This document shows positions 51,701-59,223 of a stretch of 64,000 bases of DNA, in pieces. The notes beneath the pieces were generated by a model. It was not told where the DNA came from. It saw nothing but the letters and a program-made list of their open reading frames with translations, and did not search any database. The stretch is from the NCBI GenBank assembly GCA_904420555.1, contig CAJFVO010000002.1:124001-188000 (forward strand), in the 5' to 3' direction. Every line of letters starts with the position of its first letter. Within the stretch, counting starts at the first letter, position 1. Position numbers and translations under genes: made by a program. The DNA is from Candidatus Heritagella intestinalis (lineage in GTDB: Bacteria > Bacillota > Clostridia > Oscillospirales > Acutalibacteraceae).

Positions 51701-52468
51701 GGCACCAACTGTGAAATCGACACGGCCCGGGCCTTTGAAAAGGCCGGCGCAGAGCCCCAGGTGCTGGTGGTCCGCAACCTGACCCCCTCCGCCATTGAGG
51801 AGACCATCGAGGCCATGGAAAAGGCCATCCGCCAGTCCCAGATCATCATGCTCCCCGGCGGCTTCTCCGGCGGCGACGAGCCCGACGGCTCCGGCAAGTT
51901 CATTGCCACCACCTTCCGCAATCCCCGGATTGCCCAGGCGGTCACCGACCTGCTGGAAGCTCGCGACGGCCTGATGCTGGGCATCTGCAACGGTTTCCAG
52001 GCTCTCATCAAGCTGGGCCTGGTGCCCTTCGGCAAGATCACCGAGCCCTCCGAGGACGCCCCCACCCTGACCTTCAACACCCTGGGCCGCCACGTCTCCC
52101 GGATGGTCTACACTCGGGTGACCAGCGTCAAGTCTCCCTGGTTTGCCGGGGTCAACGCCGGCGACATTTTCGCCATCCCGGTTTCTCACGGCGAGGGCCG
52201 CTTTGTGGCAGACGAGGCCCATCTGGAGCAGCTCATTGCCAACGGCCAGGTGGCTACCCAGTACGTGACCCCCTGCGGCAAGCCCAGCGGCTCCATTGAG
52301 TGGAACCCCAACGGCTCCGTGTGCGCCATTGAGGGCATCACCAGCCCCGACGGCCGCGTCCTGGGCAAGATGGGTCACAGCGAGCGCAAGGGCCAGAACC
52401 TCTACGACAACGTGCCCGGCGAGAAAGACCAGAAGCTCTTCGAATCCGGCGTCGCCTACTTCAAATAA
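48713..52468 (+). CDS. purL: phosphoribosylformylglycinamidine synthase, single-chain
   Basis: 1251 residues, the fused large form with PurS-like, synthetase and glutaminase parts. The synthetase active-site motif SDHCRHTTF begins at about 222. Next come the nucleotide-binding NETHNHPTEIEPFGGAAT and GSGDPTLPF, and a repeat of the AIR-synthase fold (GGKDSMSGSFED). The glutaminase domain starts near PGTNCEIDTARAF, with nucleophile Cys1092 (GICNGFQ) and His1159/Glu1161 (SHGEGRF). Catalyses step 4 of purine synthesis. Many Firmicutes use split PurSQL instead. It stands alone here, not in a pur operon. Confidence 0.97.
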   Translation: MVIRVFVEKKPGFDVEARHMKADLRENLGLTAIEDLRLFNRYDVDGLSPEEFDAARGTIFSEPNVDNVYGEDFAFPADYQVFAMEYLPGQYDQRADSAAQCVQLLTQKERPQVLTARVVAIKGSLSLEEMDKIKSYLVNPVESRLASMDKPQSLDMKADVPADVARVTGFIQWDDAEMKAYFDSMGFAMTLSDLLFCRDYFRDQEHRDPTVTELRVIDTYWSDHCRHTTFLTRLNQIEIEKSAISTAIEDALQAYYDARDEVYGETDRPVSLMDMAVMGMKVLKKRGLIPDLDESKEINACSIKVPVTIDGQTEEWLVQFKNETHNHPTEIEPFGGAATCLGGAIRDPLSGRAYVYQAMRVTGSGDPTLPFAETMHGKLPSRKITTGAAQGYSSYGNQIGLATGQVTELYDPGYVAKRLEIGAVVGASPSANVRRADPEEGDVIVLLGGATGRDGCGGATGSSKAHTEESIETCGAEVQKGNPPTERKIQRLFRDPAVSTLIKRCNDFGAGGVCVAIGELADGLQIDLNKVPKKYEGLDGTELAISESQERMAVVLAPEDVAAFTAAADKENLDATVVAVVTKEPRLRMKWRDDTIVNITRAFLDTNGVTQNADAYIEAPDAEKDYRHLVPECLQNKPLSEAFSDNLKRLEVCCQKGLSERFDASIGAATVLMPFAGKYQLTPEDAMVAKLPVLHGETDDATAMSYGYIPGIAKFSPFHGAAYAVVESLSKLCAVGADPMKARLTFQEYFERLRNVPSRWGKPAAALLGALTAQLKLGLPSIGGKDSMSGSFEDLDVPPTLVSFAITMTKASKTVSAALRQAGSQVVLFKLPENQETHLPDWDALPGWYENLLSMMEAGDILSASVVKEGGVAAAAAKMAFGNKLGISFDRNMEDAETLFAPISGSIVAELRPGAAFPKEAVAVGVTTEEPVLVLGGAKMPIDQLISVWSGKLEKIFPSFAPAVEVEKDVPLYTERFAGSPAIKAAKPRVFIPVFPGTNCEIDTARAFEKAGAEPQVLVVRNLTPSAIEETIEAMEKAIRQSQIIMLPGGFSGGDEPDGSGKFIATTFRNPRIAQAVTDLLEARDGLMLGICNGFQALIKLGLVPFGKITEPSEDAPTLTFNTLGRHVSRMVYTRVTSVKSPWFAGVNAGDIFAIPVSHGEGRFVADEAHLEQLIANGQVATQYVTPCGKPSGSIEWNPNGSVCAIEGITSPDGRVLGKMGHSERKGQNLYDNVPGEKDQKLFESGVAYFK

Positions 52469-52500
52469 TCAGGCTAAGCCTGGACGTAATCCGCGCCGCA
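52469..52500 (+). repeat. fragment of the dispersed repeat
   Basis: CAGGCTaAGCCTGGACGTAA, close to the ACGTCCAGGCTCAGCC part of the units at 16783-16968, directly after the purL stop. Confidence 0.5.
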
Positions 52501-52580
52501 CAGAGTGTACGGTGCCAGTCCGCGTTTGGGGCGAGATGGAAGCACCCACCTGCTACCACGCGTAATATAGATCAGGCTAC
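52475..52580 (+). ncRNA. candidate structured RNA downstream of purL
   Basis: AGCCTG (about 52477) can pair with CAGGCT (about 52573), and CGCG elements near 52519 and 52558 can pair inside it. The core contains GGTGCCAGTCCGCG and GAAGCACCCACCTGCTACC. The latter reminds me of the 3' part of 6S RNA from other bacteria, from memory only. A terminator follows directly. It could be a processed RNA from the purL transcript or a fortuitous fold. Confidence 0.35.
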
Positions 52581-52581
52581 C

Positions 52582-52614
52582 AAAGGCCCCCTCTTTGAGG
52601 GGGCCTTATTGTTT
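52582..52614 (+). terminator. terminator of purL
   Basis: AAGGCCCCCTC, TTTG, AGGGGGCCTT, ATTGTTTT. Confidence 0.85.
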
Positions 52615-52759
52615 TGTGGGGCCATTGGTTTTTTACAATTTTCCCCTTTACCGCTACTGGATTTTACCTGAATTTTTCTGATTTGTGGTTTTTTAATTTT
52701 TAATAACGCTCTAAAATGGGAGGGTAAATCAAGCGTTAAAGTGCTTAAAGGAGGAAATT

Positions 52760-55342
52760 ATGAAGAAAAGAAAAGCCGCAAAAAAATGGCTCTGTATCCT
52801 GACAGCCGGCCTGATCGCCACCGGCGGATGCTTGGCCGCTGTTCCTGCCTTTGCTGCCGACACGGCAGAAGCGGAAATCGTGGCCGACTGGAAGTTCGAT
52901 TCCGACTACTTTGCTTCTGGTTCCCTGGAAACCGGCGACCTGGTAATTCAGGATGCTTCCGGCAATGGGAATAACCTGGAGCTGAACACGGAACGGGTAG
53001 AATCCGGGAAAACCGCCGCAGACTATATGTCCTTCCCCGAGGACAGCATCCAAGGGGAGTCGGGTACGGAAAGCTTGTCTATGAACCCGAAAAGCCCCAG
53101 CGAGAAAAAAATCGGCGCTTTCTTTGAGACCGTCTCCGGCGCTCCTATGAACACCGAGGAATTCAAAGAGGGCTACACCATTGAAGCCATTATCAAAATC
53201 CCCGATGACAGCACCCTGTCCGCCTGGTCCTCTGTATTTGGCCAGAAGGGCACTGGCAAGCTGGCAGGCATGACCGGCGGCGAGGTGGAGGCCAACGGCG
53301 GCCTGAACATCTCCTCTTCCGGAGAGCTGCAGTGGAACCCCTGGACCACCAACAATGCGGAAATCCAAACCAACCCCACCACCTGGTCCGATGCCGGCGG
53401 CATCCAGCGCAACAAGTGGCACCACATTGTCATCAAGAACGACGGCCACAGCACGGTCATGGTGGTGGACGGCATCCAGGTCCAGCGCTGCAACACCTTT
53501 GAGGAGCAGGTGGGCATTGCCACCCTGGGCCAGGGAGAAAATGCCGGATGGGTGGTTGGCACCGCCTATTGGAGCGGCGCCGACACCTTCTCTGAAGCAG
53601 CCTGCGGCGACGCCATTTTCAGTGGATACATCCAAGAAATCCGCATGGCCAAAGGCGCTGTGGACCCGGAAGATTACTTGGTAACGAAATACACCATTGA
53701 CGACCGGTACAACATTTCCGGCAACAACGACCCCTATCAAGGGCTGGCCAGCCGTGACAACTACACCTTTGCAGTAATTCCCGACCCGCAGTACCAGACC
53801 CAGTACAAGCCGGAAATCGTAGACGCTCAGCTGGAATGGATCCGGGACAACATGGAAAATTACAACATTGCCATGTCTATCTGCGTGGGAGACCTGACCC
53901 AGGACGGCACCCAGCGGGAATTCAATCTGGCGGATCAGGCTTTCTCCATTTTGGATGAAGCCAATCTTCCCTATTTGATTACGGACGGCAATCATGATGG
54001 AGAGCTGTTCAAGACCCTGTTCAGCGGTGAGCGCTATGAGGGCGACCGGGGATACCAGGGCACTGGCCCTTCCGGCATCTCCAGCTACTTTATTATCCGG
54101 GCTGGCTCCTATGAATACCTGTTCCTCTCCCTGCCCTGGAATGACGCCGACCTCCAGGCGGATCGGGACTGGATTCTCAACGTCCTGGATACACATCGCC
54201 AGTACCCCACCATTGTCCTTTCCCACTACAACACGGACACCGCCACTTTTGTGGAGCCCTTTGACCAGGTGTTTATGACAGTCCGGGGCCATATTACAGA
54301 CCGGTGGGTTTCCAGCTTCCAGAACGATTACGGCCATGAAGTCATTGACCTGGTTTCCAACTTCCAGTTTGATCTCTATGGCGGCAACGGCTGGATGACC
54401 GGCGTGGAGTTTGACGAATCCGCCAACACCATCTCCTTCCAGTCCTATTCCCCCTGGGTGGAAAAGAAGATGAAAATCCTCAACGGAGACCTGGAAAACA
54501 ACGGCATCCTTCTTCCGGATGAAATGCAGCTTTTCCCCTTTGATAAGCTCCACAACACCCTGAAGGATACAGACAACACCCAAATTTCCTTTGACTTTGC
54601 CCAGCGCTTTGCCGGCCTGCAAAAAGTAGACACCCAGCCTGCTGACCAGCAAGCTGCCACCCTGCAGGAGACGATCCAGTCCGCTCAGGCTCTGCTGGAA
54701 AGCGCCAATCGTCTCCAATATGCCGACAGCGATTGGAACGCCTTCTCCGAATCCATCGCCTCTGCTGAAGAAGCCTATGCAGCATTTGAAAACAACGGCG
54801 CTATCCTTCCTGTGGAAGAGCTGGAATCCCAGCTGTCCCAGGCAAACAACGCCCTTCTGCAGGCGGTGGACGCCTTCAAAAACGCTGCCAAGCCAGTAAC
54901 GGGGATTCAGCTTTCTCAGGAATCCCTGACCCTGCGGCCCGGTGAAACTGCCCAACTGGAAGCCACCATTACTCCGGAAGACGCTGTCACCTCTGCCCTT
55001 CACTGGACCTCTTCTGATGAAAGCGTGGCTACTGTTGACCAAAACGGCCTTGTTACCGCTTTGAAGGAAGGAACTGTAACCATTACCGCCGCTTCTACAG
55101 ATGGCAGCCAGGTAACGGCCAGCGCCCAGATTACCGTGGTTCCTAAGGATTCCTCCAGCCAGGAGCCCGGAGGCGGCAGTGAGACCCCCGGCAGCAACCA
55201 GGACAGCGGTTCTTCCAGCGGGAATAACAATGTCGCCACTGGTGACTACAGCGGAATTTTCCTGGCCGTTGGCGCTGTCATTCTGGTATTGGCTTTGGCT
55301 GCTTTGATGGTGCTGAAAAAGCAGCGCGCTATTAAGCTGTAA
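52760..55342 (+). CDS. surface-anchored metallophosphoesterase with LamG and Big2 domains
   Basis: 860 residues. AAAGGAGG precedes the ATG. Signal peptide ends at AFAA (about 32). A LamG/concanavalin-like domain covers about 40-300 (WKFDSDYFASG, DASGNGNNLEL, GYIQEIRMAKG). The calcineurin-like phosphoesterase follows (about 335-580) with FAVIPDPQYQTQY, VGDLTQDGT, TDGNHDGE and LSHYNTD as metal-site motifs. A helical segment of about 80 residues precedes a Big2 Ig-like domain (VTGIQLSQESLTLRPGETAQ). A Ser/Gly linker, a possible sorting motif NVATGD, a hydrophobic helix and a basic tail close the protein, suggesting wall anchoring. The substrate, perhaps an extracellular nucleotide or phosphoglycan, is unknown. 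Confidence 0.88.
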   Translation: MKKRKAAKKWLCILTAGLIATGGCLAAVPAFAADTAEAEIVADWKFDSDYFASGSLETGDLVIQDASGNGNNLELNTERVESGKTAADYMSFPEDSIQGESGTESLSMNPKSPSEKKIGAFFETVSGAPMNTEEFKEGYTIEAIIKIPDDSTLSAWSSVFGQKGTGKLAGMTGGEVEANGGLNISSSGELQWNPWTTNNAEIQTNPTTWSDAGGIQRNKWHHIVIKNDGHSTVMVVDGIQVQRCNTFEEQVGIATLGQGENAGWVVGTAYWSGADTFSEAACGDAIFSGYIQEIRMAKGAVDPEDYLVTKYTIDDRYNISGNNDPYQGLASRDNYTFAVIPDPQYQTQYKPEIVDAQLEWIRDNMENYNIAMSICVGDLTQDGTQREFNLADQAFSILDEANLPYLITDGNHDGELFKTLFSGERYEGDRGYQGTGPSGISSYFIIRAGSYEYLFLSLPWNDADLQADRDWILNVLDTHRQYPTIVLSHYNTDTATFVEPFDQVFMTVRGHITDRWVSSFQNDYGHEVIDLVSNFQFDLYGGNGWMTGVEFDESANTISFQSYSPWVEKKMKILNGDLENNGILLPDEMQLFPFDKLHNTLKDTDNTQISFDFAQRFAGLQKVDTQPADQQAATLQETIQSAQALLESANRLQYADSDWNAFSESIASAEEAYAAFENNGAILPVEELESQLSQANNALLQAVDAFKNAAKPVTGIQLSQESLTLRPGETAQLEATITPEDAVTSALHWTSSDESVATVDQNGLVTALKEGTVTITAASTDGSQVTASAQITVVPKDSSSQEPGGGSETPGSNQDSGSSSGNNNVATGDYSGIFLAVGAVILVLALAALMVLKKQRAIKL

Positions 55343-55395
55343 TCCGGCTGCATCCCCAGAAAGCAGACCTTCTTAAAACTGAAACCTTTCCACAG

Positions 55396-55442
55396 ACCCG
55401 GCCTTCCCTGTTGAAAATGGGAGCGGCCGGGTTTTTATTTTT
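55396..55442 (+). terminator. terminator of the surface phosphoesterase gene
   Basis: ACCCGGCC, loop, GGCCGGGT, TTTTATTTTT. The following gap to 55792 is AT-rich. It contains a GGCCCCGA/TCGGGCC hairpin near 55620 and the next operon's promoter, and no convincing gene. Confidence 0.85.
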
Positions 55443-55715
55443 CTGACTAAGCCCACGACTCATGGTATGAATAAATTGGAATAAATTTCCTAATTCTGTT
55501 TTTTCGGCTGGAAAGCATTAAGATTTTGTTAAATTTGCATAATAAATCAAAAGTAAAATCTATTGCCACTTTGGATTTGTTCACCTTGCTATCACATAAC
55601 GCCGGTATAATGAGATTCGGCCCCGATTTCGGGCCCGCCGCTTATCAAATGTATCATTGGCATGGACCTATCCTGGTTTTTACAGGAGTTGCCATCCGGT
55701 TTCTCAAGAAAGGTC

Positions 55716-55744
55716 TTGCAAAAAATAGATAAATGAGATATGAT
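55716..55744 (+). promoter_or_regulatory. sigma-A promoter of the Gld-type ABC operon
   Basis: TTGCAA, 17 bases, TATGAT, about 50 bases before the first start codon. Confidence 0.7.
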
Positions 55745-55792
55745 ATTGTGGCATCTGTTTTATCAGAATCTACCAAGTAGGAGGGAAATGAG

Positions 55793-56770
55793 ATGATAGA
55801 GGTCAAAAACCTCACCAAGCGCTATGGCAACAACCTGGCGCTGGATAACGTAAGCTTCTCAATAGAAGAAGGAACCATCGTGGGTTTCCTGGGCCCCAAC
55901 GGCGCCGGTAAATCCACTACCATGAACATTGTCACCGGATATCTGTCCTCAACAGAGGGCACCGTTACCGTGAGCGGCTACGACATTCTGGAAAACCCCA
56001 ATGAGGCCAAAAAGCTCATTGGCTATCTGCCGGAAATCCCGCCCCTGTATATGGACATGACGGTAAAGGAATACCTGAACTTCATGTATGACCTGAAAAA
56101 GGTGACTTTGCCCCGGGAGCAGCACATCCGGGAAATCTGCCGGCTGGTGAAAATCAGCGACGTCTATAAACGCCTCATCGGCAACCTGTCCAAGGGCTAT
56201 AAGCAGCGCGTGGGCATTGCACAGGCCCTGCTGGGAAATCCCCCTGTGCTGATCCTGGACGAGCCCACCGTGGGCCTGGACCCCAAGCAGATTATTGAAA
56301 TCCGTCGCCTGATTAAGGATTTGGGACGGCGGCACACCGTCATCCTCAGCTCTCACATCCTGTCGGAAGTGCAGGCCATCTGCGAGCGGATTATCATCAT
56401 CAACAACGGCCAGGTTGTAGCCGACGGCGCTACCGACCGGCTGGCCCATGACCTCTCTGCCGACCACCGGCTGATTGTCCGGATAGACGGCCCCGAAAAC
56501 GAGGTGCGCCATGCCCTGGCTTCTATGGGCCATGTGAAGGAAGTCCTTTCCTATGGGGAAAAGGAGCGGGGCGTTTACGAATTCTCCGTGGAGACCGACG
56601 TGGATTACGACCTGCGCCGCGACCTCTTTGCCCTGCTGGCCCGCAACGGCTGGCCCCTGCTTTCCCTGCGCAACACCGACCTGACTCTGGAAGACGTCTT
56701 CCTGCAGCTGACCAGCGGGGATCATTCCCGGATTTCCAAGAAAAAAATGAAAGGAGCTGAGCGGGCATGA
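55793..56770 (+). CDS. ABC transporter ATP-binding protein (GldA-like)
   Basis: 325 residues. Walker A GPNGAGKST (34-42), Q-loop near LPEIPPLYMDM, signature LSKGYKQRVGIAQAL, Walker B VLILDEPTVGLDP, H-loop SSHIL. A C-terminal extension of about 90 residues is typical of ABC-2 drug/lipid-type ATPases. AGGAGGG precedes the ATG. First of four overlapping or closely spaced genes; the closest known arrangement is GldA-GldF-GldG. Confidence 0.95.
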   Translation: MIEVKNLTKRYGNNLALDNVSFSIEEGTIVGFLGPNGAGKSTTMNIVTGYLSSTEGTVTVSGYDILENPNEAKKLIGYLPEIPPLYMDMTVKEYLNFMYDLKKVTLPREQHIREICRLVKISDVYKRLIGNLSKGYKQRVGIAQALLGNPPVLILDEPTVGLDPKQIIEIRRLIKDLGRRHTVILSSHILSEVQAICERIIIINNGQVVADGATDRLAHDLSADHRLIVRIDGPENEVRHALASMGHVKEVLSYGEKERGVYEFSVETDVDYDLRRDLFALLARNGWPLLSLRNTDLTLEDVFLQLTSGDHSRISKKKMKGAERA

Positions 56771-57471
56771 GAGCGATCCTGAAGCGTGAGATGAAGTCCT
56801 ATTTTTCCGGCCCCATCGGCTATGTCTGCATTGCTGTGCTGCTGGCCCTGAGCGGCCTGCTGTATTGGCAGATCATGTACACCGGGTCTTCTTCCTATAT
56901 TTATATGGTGTACAGCAACATGTTTACTTACTGTATGATGGTCATCCCCATCATTACCATGAAGAGCCTCAGCGACGAGCAGCGCAATAAAACCGACCAA
57001 GCCCTGCTCACCGCCCCGGTCAGCGTTACCGCTATTGTCCTGGGCAAATTCCTGGCAGCCTTTATCGTGTACGCTATTGCCATGACCGGCACCCTGCTTC
57101 CCTGCGTGGCCATCTCCCTGTTTGGCCAGCCCAGCTGGGGCGAGGTCTTCGGCTACTATCTGGGCTCCCTGTTTTATGGGGCCGCCATGATCTCCATCGG
57201 CGTGTTTATTTCCAGCCTGACGGTGAGCCAGGTGATTGCGGCTATCGCCACCTTTGCCGTCTCCATCTTCATCCTGATGATGGGGCAGATCTCCTCCCTG
57301 GCCAGCGGCACCTTTATCGCCCAGGTAGTGGAATGGCTGTCCTTTGACTCCCGGTACAGCTACTTTACCCAAGGTATATTCAACATTTCCAGCGCTGTGT
57401 TCTTTATCAGTGTGGTGGCTGTTTTTGTCTTCCTCACTGCCCGCCGTCTGGAAAGCAAGAGATGGAGCTAA
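56767..57471 (+). CDS. ABC-2 permease (GldF-like)
   Basis: 234 residues and six membrane helices. MRAILKREMKSYFSGPIGY at the start and the KSLSDEQRNKTDQALLTAPVS loop are common to GldF-type permeases. Its ATG overlaps the ATPase stop by four bases. Forms the membrane part of the exporter with the 55793 product. Confidence 0.93.
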   Translation: MRAILKREMKSYFSGPIGYVCIAVLLALSGLLYWQIMYTGSSSYIYMVYSNMFTYCMMVIPIITMKSLSDEQRNKTDQALLTAPVSVTAIVLGKFLAAFIVYAIAMTGTLLPCVAISLFGQPSWGEVFGYYLGSLFYGAAMISIGVFISSLTVSQVIAAIATFAVSIFILMMGQISSLASGTFIAQVVEWLSFDSRYSYFTQGIFNISSAVFFISVVAVFVFLTARRLESKRWS

Positions 57472-57486
57472 GGAGGATTGACGACC

Positions 57487-59220
57487 ATGAATAACGATAA
57501 GAAAACTCCCCAGGAGGAGCTCCTGGAAGAGGTAAAGAAGGAGGAAGCCGCCGGCGGCAAGCCCCAGGAAGAGAAGGGCAAAGCCTCCCAAGCCCCCGAA
57601 GCTTCCCCCGAAAACGCCAAAGCAGAAGACGCCAAGGCAAAAGATGCCTCCCAGCCGGAAAATCCGGAAGAGAAAAAGGCCGGCAAAAAGAAAAAAATCA
57701 AGATGCCTTCTTCTCTGAAAAAGGCCCTGAAGAGCCGTAGGTTCCAGCGGGGCGGTATTGCCACTGCCTTCACCGCCATCTTTATCGTGGTGGTCATCCT
57801 GGTCAACGTAGTGGTTTCCCTGCTTTCTGACCGGTTCCCCTCCATGAACATCGACCTCACCGCCAATCAGGTGAACACCCTGTCGGAAGAGGCCCTGGAC
57901 GTGGCCAAGGATGTCCAGTATGAAACCAACATCTACATCATTGCCAGCGACGGCTGGATTGATTATGCCGAGTCCTACGGCTATCCCTACTCCACTTTGA
58001 TCTCCATTACGGACCGTTTGGTAGAAGCCAACTCCAAAATCCATGTGGAGACCATCGACTTGGAAACTAACCCCACCTTTGCCAACGAATATGCCGATGA
58101 AAGTCTGACTAACGGATGCGTGGTAGTAGAAACTGAAAAACGTTATCGTGTTCTCACCACCAACGACCTGTTCCCCTCGGAGCAGAACAGCCAGACTGGT
58201 TCTACCGCCCTTTATAACGACGTCAACAGCGCGGTGGCCAGCGCCCTGCAGCAGGTAAACCTGGAAAAAGTCCCTTTGATCTCCATCGCTACCGGCCATA
58301 GCGAGATGCTCCAGTCCACCGATCTGGATATGATCACCTCCTTCTTTAACGATTACGCTTTTGACGTCCAGCAGTTCGATATCCTCACCGAGGACATCCC
58401 TGAGGACACCCGAATCCTCTATATCCCCACTCCCGGCACTGACTACACAGAAGCGGAGCTGGAAAAGCTGGACACCTATCTCTCTGAAGACCCCAACGGG
58501 GACAGCCGTTCCATCCTGTTCACCGCGAACCCCGGCCAGGCTACCCTGCCCAATCTGCAGGCCTTCCTGGAAGAATGGGGCATCTCCTATGACTCTTCTT
58601 CTATTGTCATGGAGAGCGACACCAGCCGTACCATGGGCGGCACTCCCTATGCCTTTATTGCTGACGTGGACAACTCTGAATCTATGATTCCCAGCGGCGA
58701 CACCTATTCCCTGCTGCTGACCCCCATGTCTGTGCCGGTAGAAGGCCTCTTTAACGACAGCAGCGTCAACGGCGTAGGTACTTACACCCTGTTCTCCTCC
58801 TCCGAGAGTTCTTATCTCGCAAAGGCGGAGGATCTGAACACCGAGGACGCCGATTCCGGAAATACCGAGCAGGCCTCTTATGAGCTGGGCGTCATGGCCC
58901 GGAAGTCCCTGGCTAGCGACGGCTTGGGCGCTTCTGCCAACGTGGTGGTCCTGGGCAGCACCTACATGATTTCCCCCGCTTATACCAGCACCAACACCTT
59001 CAGCAACAGCGACTACTTTGCCGACCTGCTCCGGTATATGACCGATACCACCGACAGCAACAATACCGTGTATTCTCCCAGCGTACAGGTAGGCACTGCG
59101 GATATGACCGCCACCACTGCGGTGATTAACGTGCTGGGCCTGGGCGTGTTCACCATCGCCATTCCGGTAGTAGTCCTTCTGGTGGGGCTGGTGATCTACT
59201 TCAAGAGGAGGCACCTGTAA
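57487..59220 (+). CDS. GldG-family membrane protein
   Basis: 577 residues; the ATG at 57487 has AAGGAGG ten bases upstream. A highly charged cytoplasmic N-terminus of about 80 residues (Lys, Glu, Ala, Pro) precedes one helix (about 92-112). The long extracellular ABC_transp_aux/GldG region follows (LTANQVNTLSEEALDV, IDLETNPTFANEYAD, ILYIPTPGTDYTEAE), and a second helix and short basic tail (YFKRRHL) end the protein. In Bacteroidetes the homologue assists gliding or export; its job in clostridia is unknown. Confidence 0.88.
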   Translation: MNNDKKTPQEELLEEVKKEEAAGGKPQEEKGKASQAPEASPENAKAEDAKAKDASQPENPEEKKAGKKKKIKMPSSLKKALKSRRFQRGGIATAFTAIFIVVVILVNVVVSLLSDRFPSMNIDLTANQVNTLSEEALDVAKDVQYETNIYIIASDGWIDYAESYGYPYSTLISITDRLVEANSKIHVETIDLETNPTFANEYADESLTNGCVVVETEKRYRVLTTNDLFPSEQNSQTGSTALYNDVNSAVASALQQVNLEKVPLISIATGHSEMLQSTDLDMITSFFNDYAFDVQQFDILTEDIPEDTRILYIPTPGTDYTEAELEKLDTYLSEDPNGDSRSILFTANPGQATLPNLQAFLEEWGISYDSSSIVMESDTSRTMGGTPYAFIADVDNSESMIPSGDTYSLLLTPMSVPVEGLFNDSSVNGVGTYTLFSSSESSYLAKAEDLNTEDADSGNTEQASYELGVMARKSLASDGLGASANVVVLGSTYMISPAYTSTNTFSNSDYFADLLRYMTDTTDSNNTVYSPSVQVGTADMTATTAVINVLGLGVFTIAIPVVVLLVGLVIYFKRRHL

Positions 59221-59223
59221 TCT

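Noticed and set aside
55526-55732. Possible 68-residue gene in the gap before the ABC operon
   Set aside because: No ribosome site, a rare-type start and a composition following the AT-rich DNA; it also overlaps the operon's promoter region.
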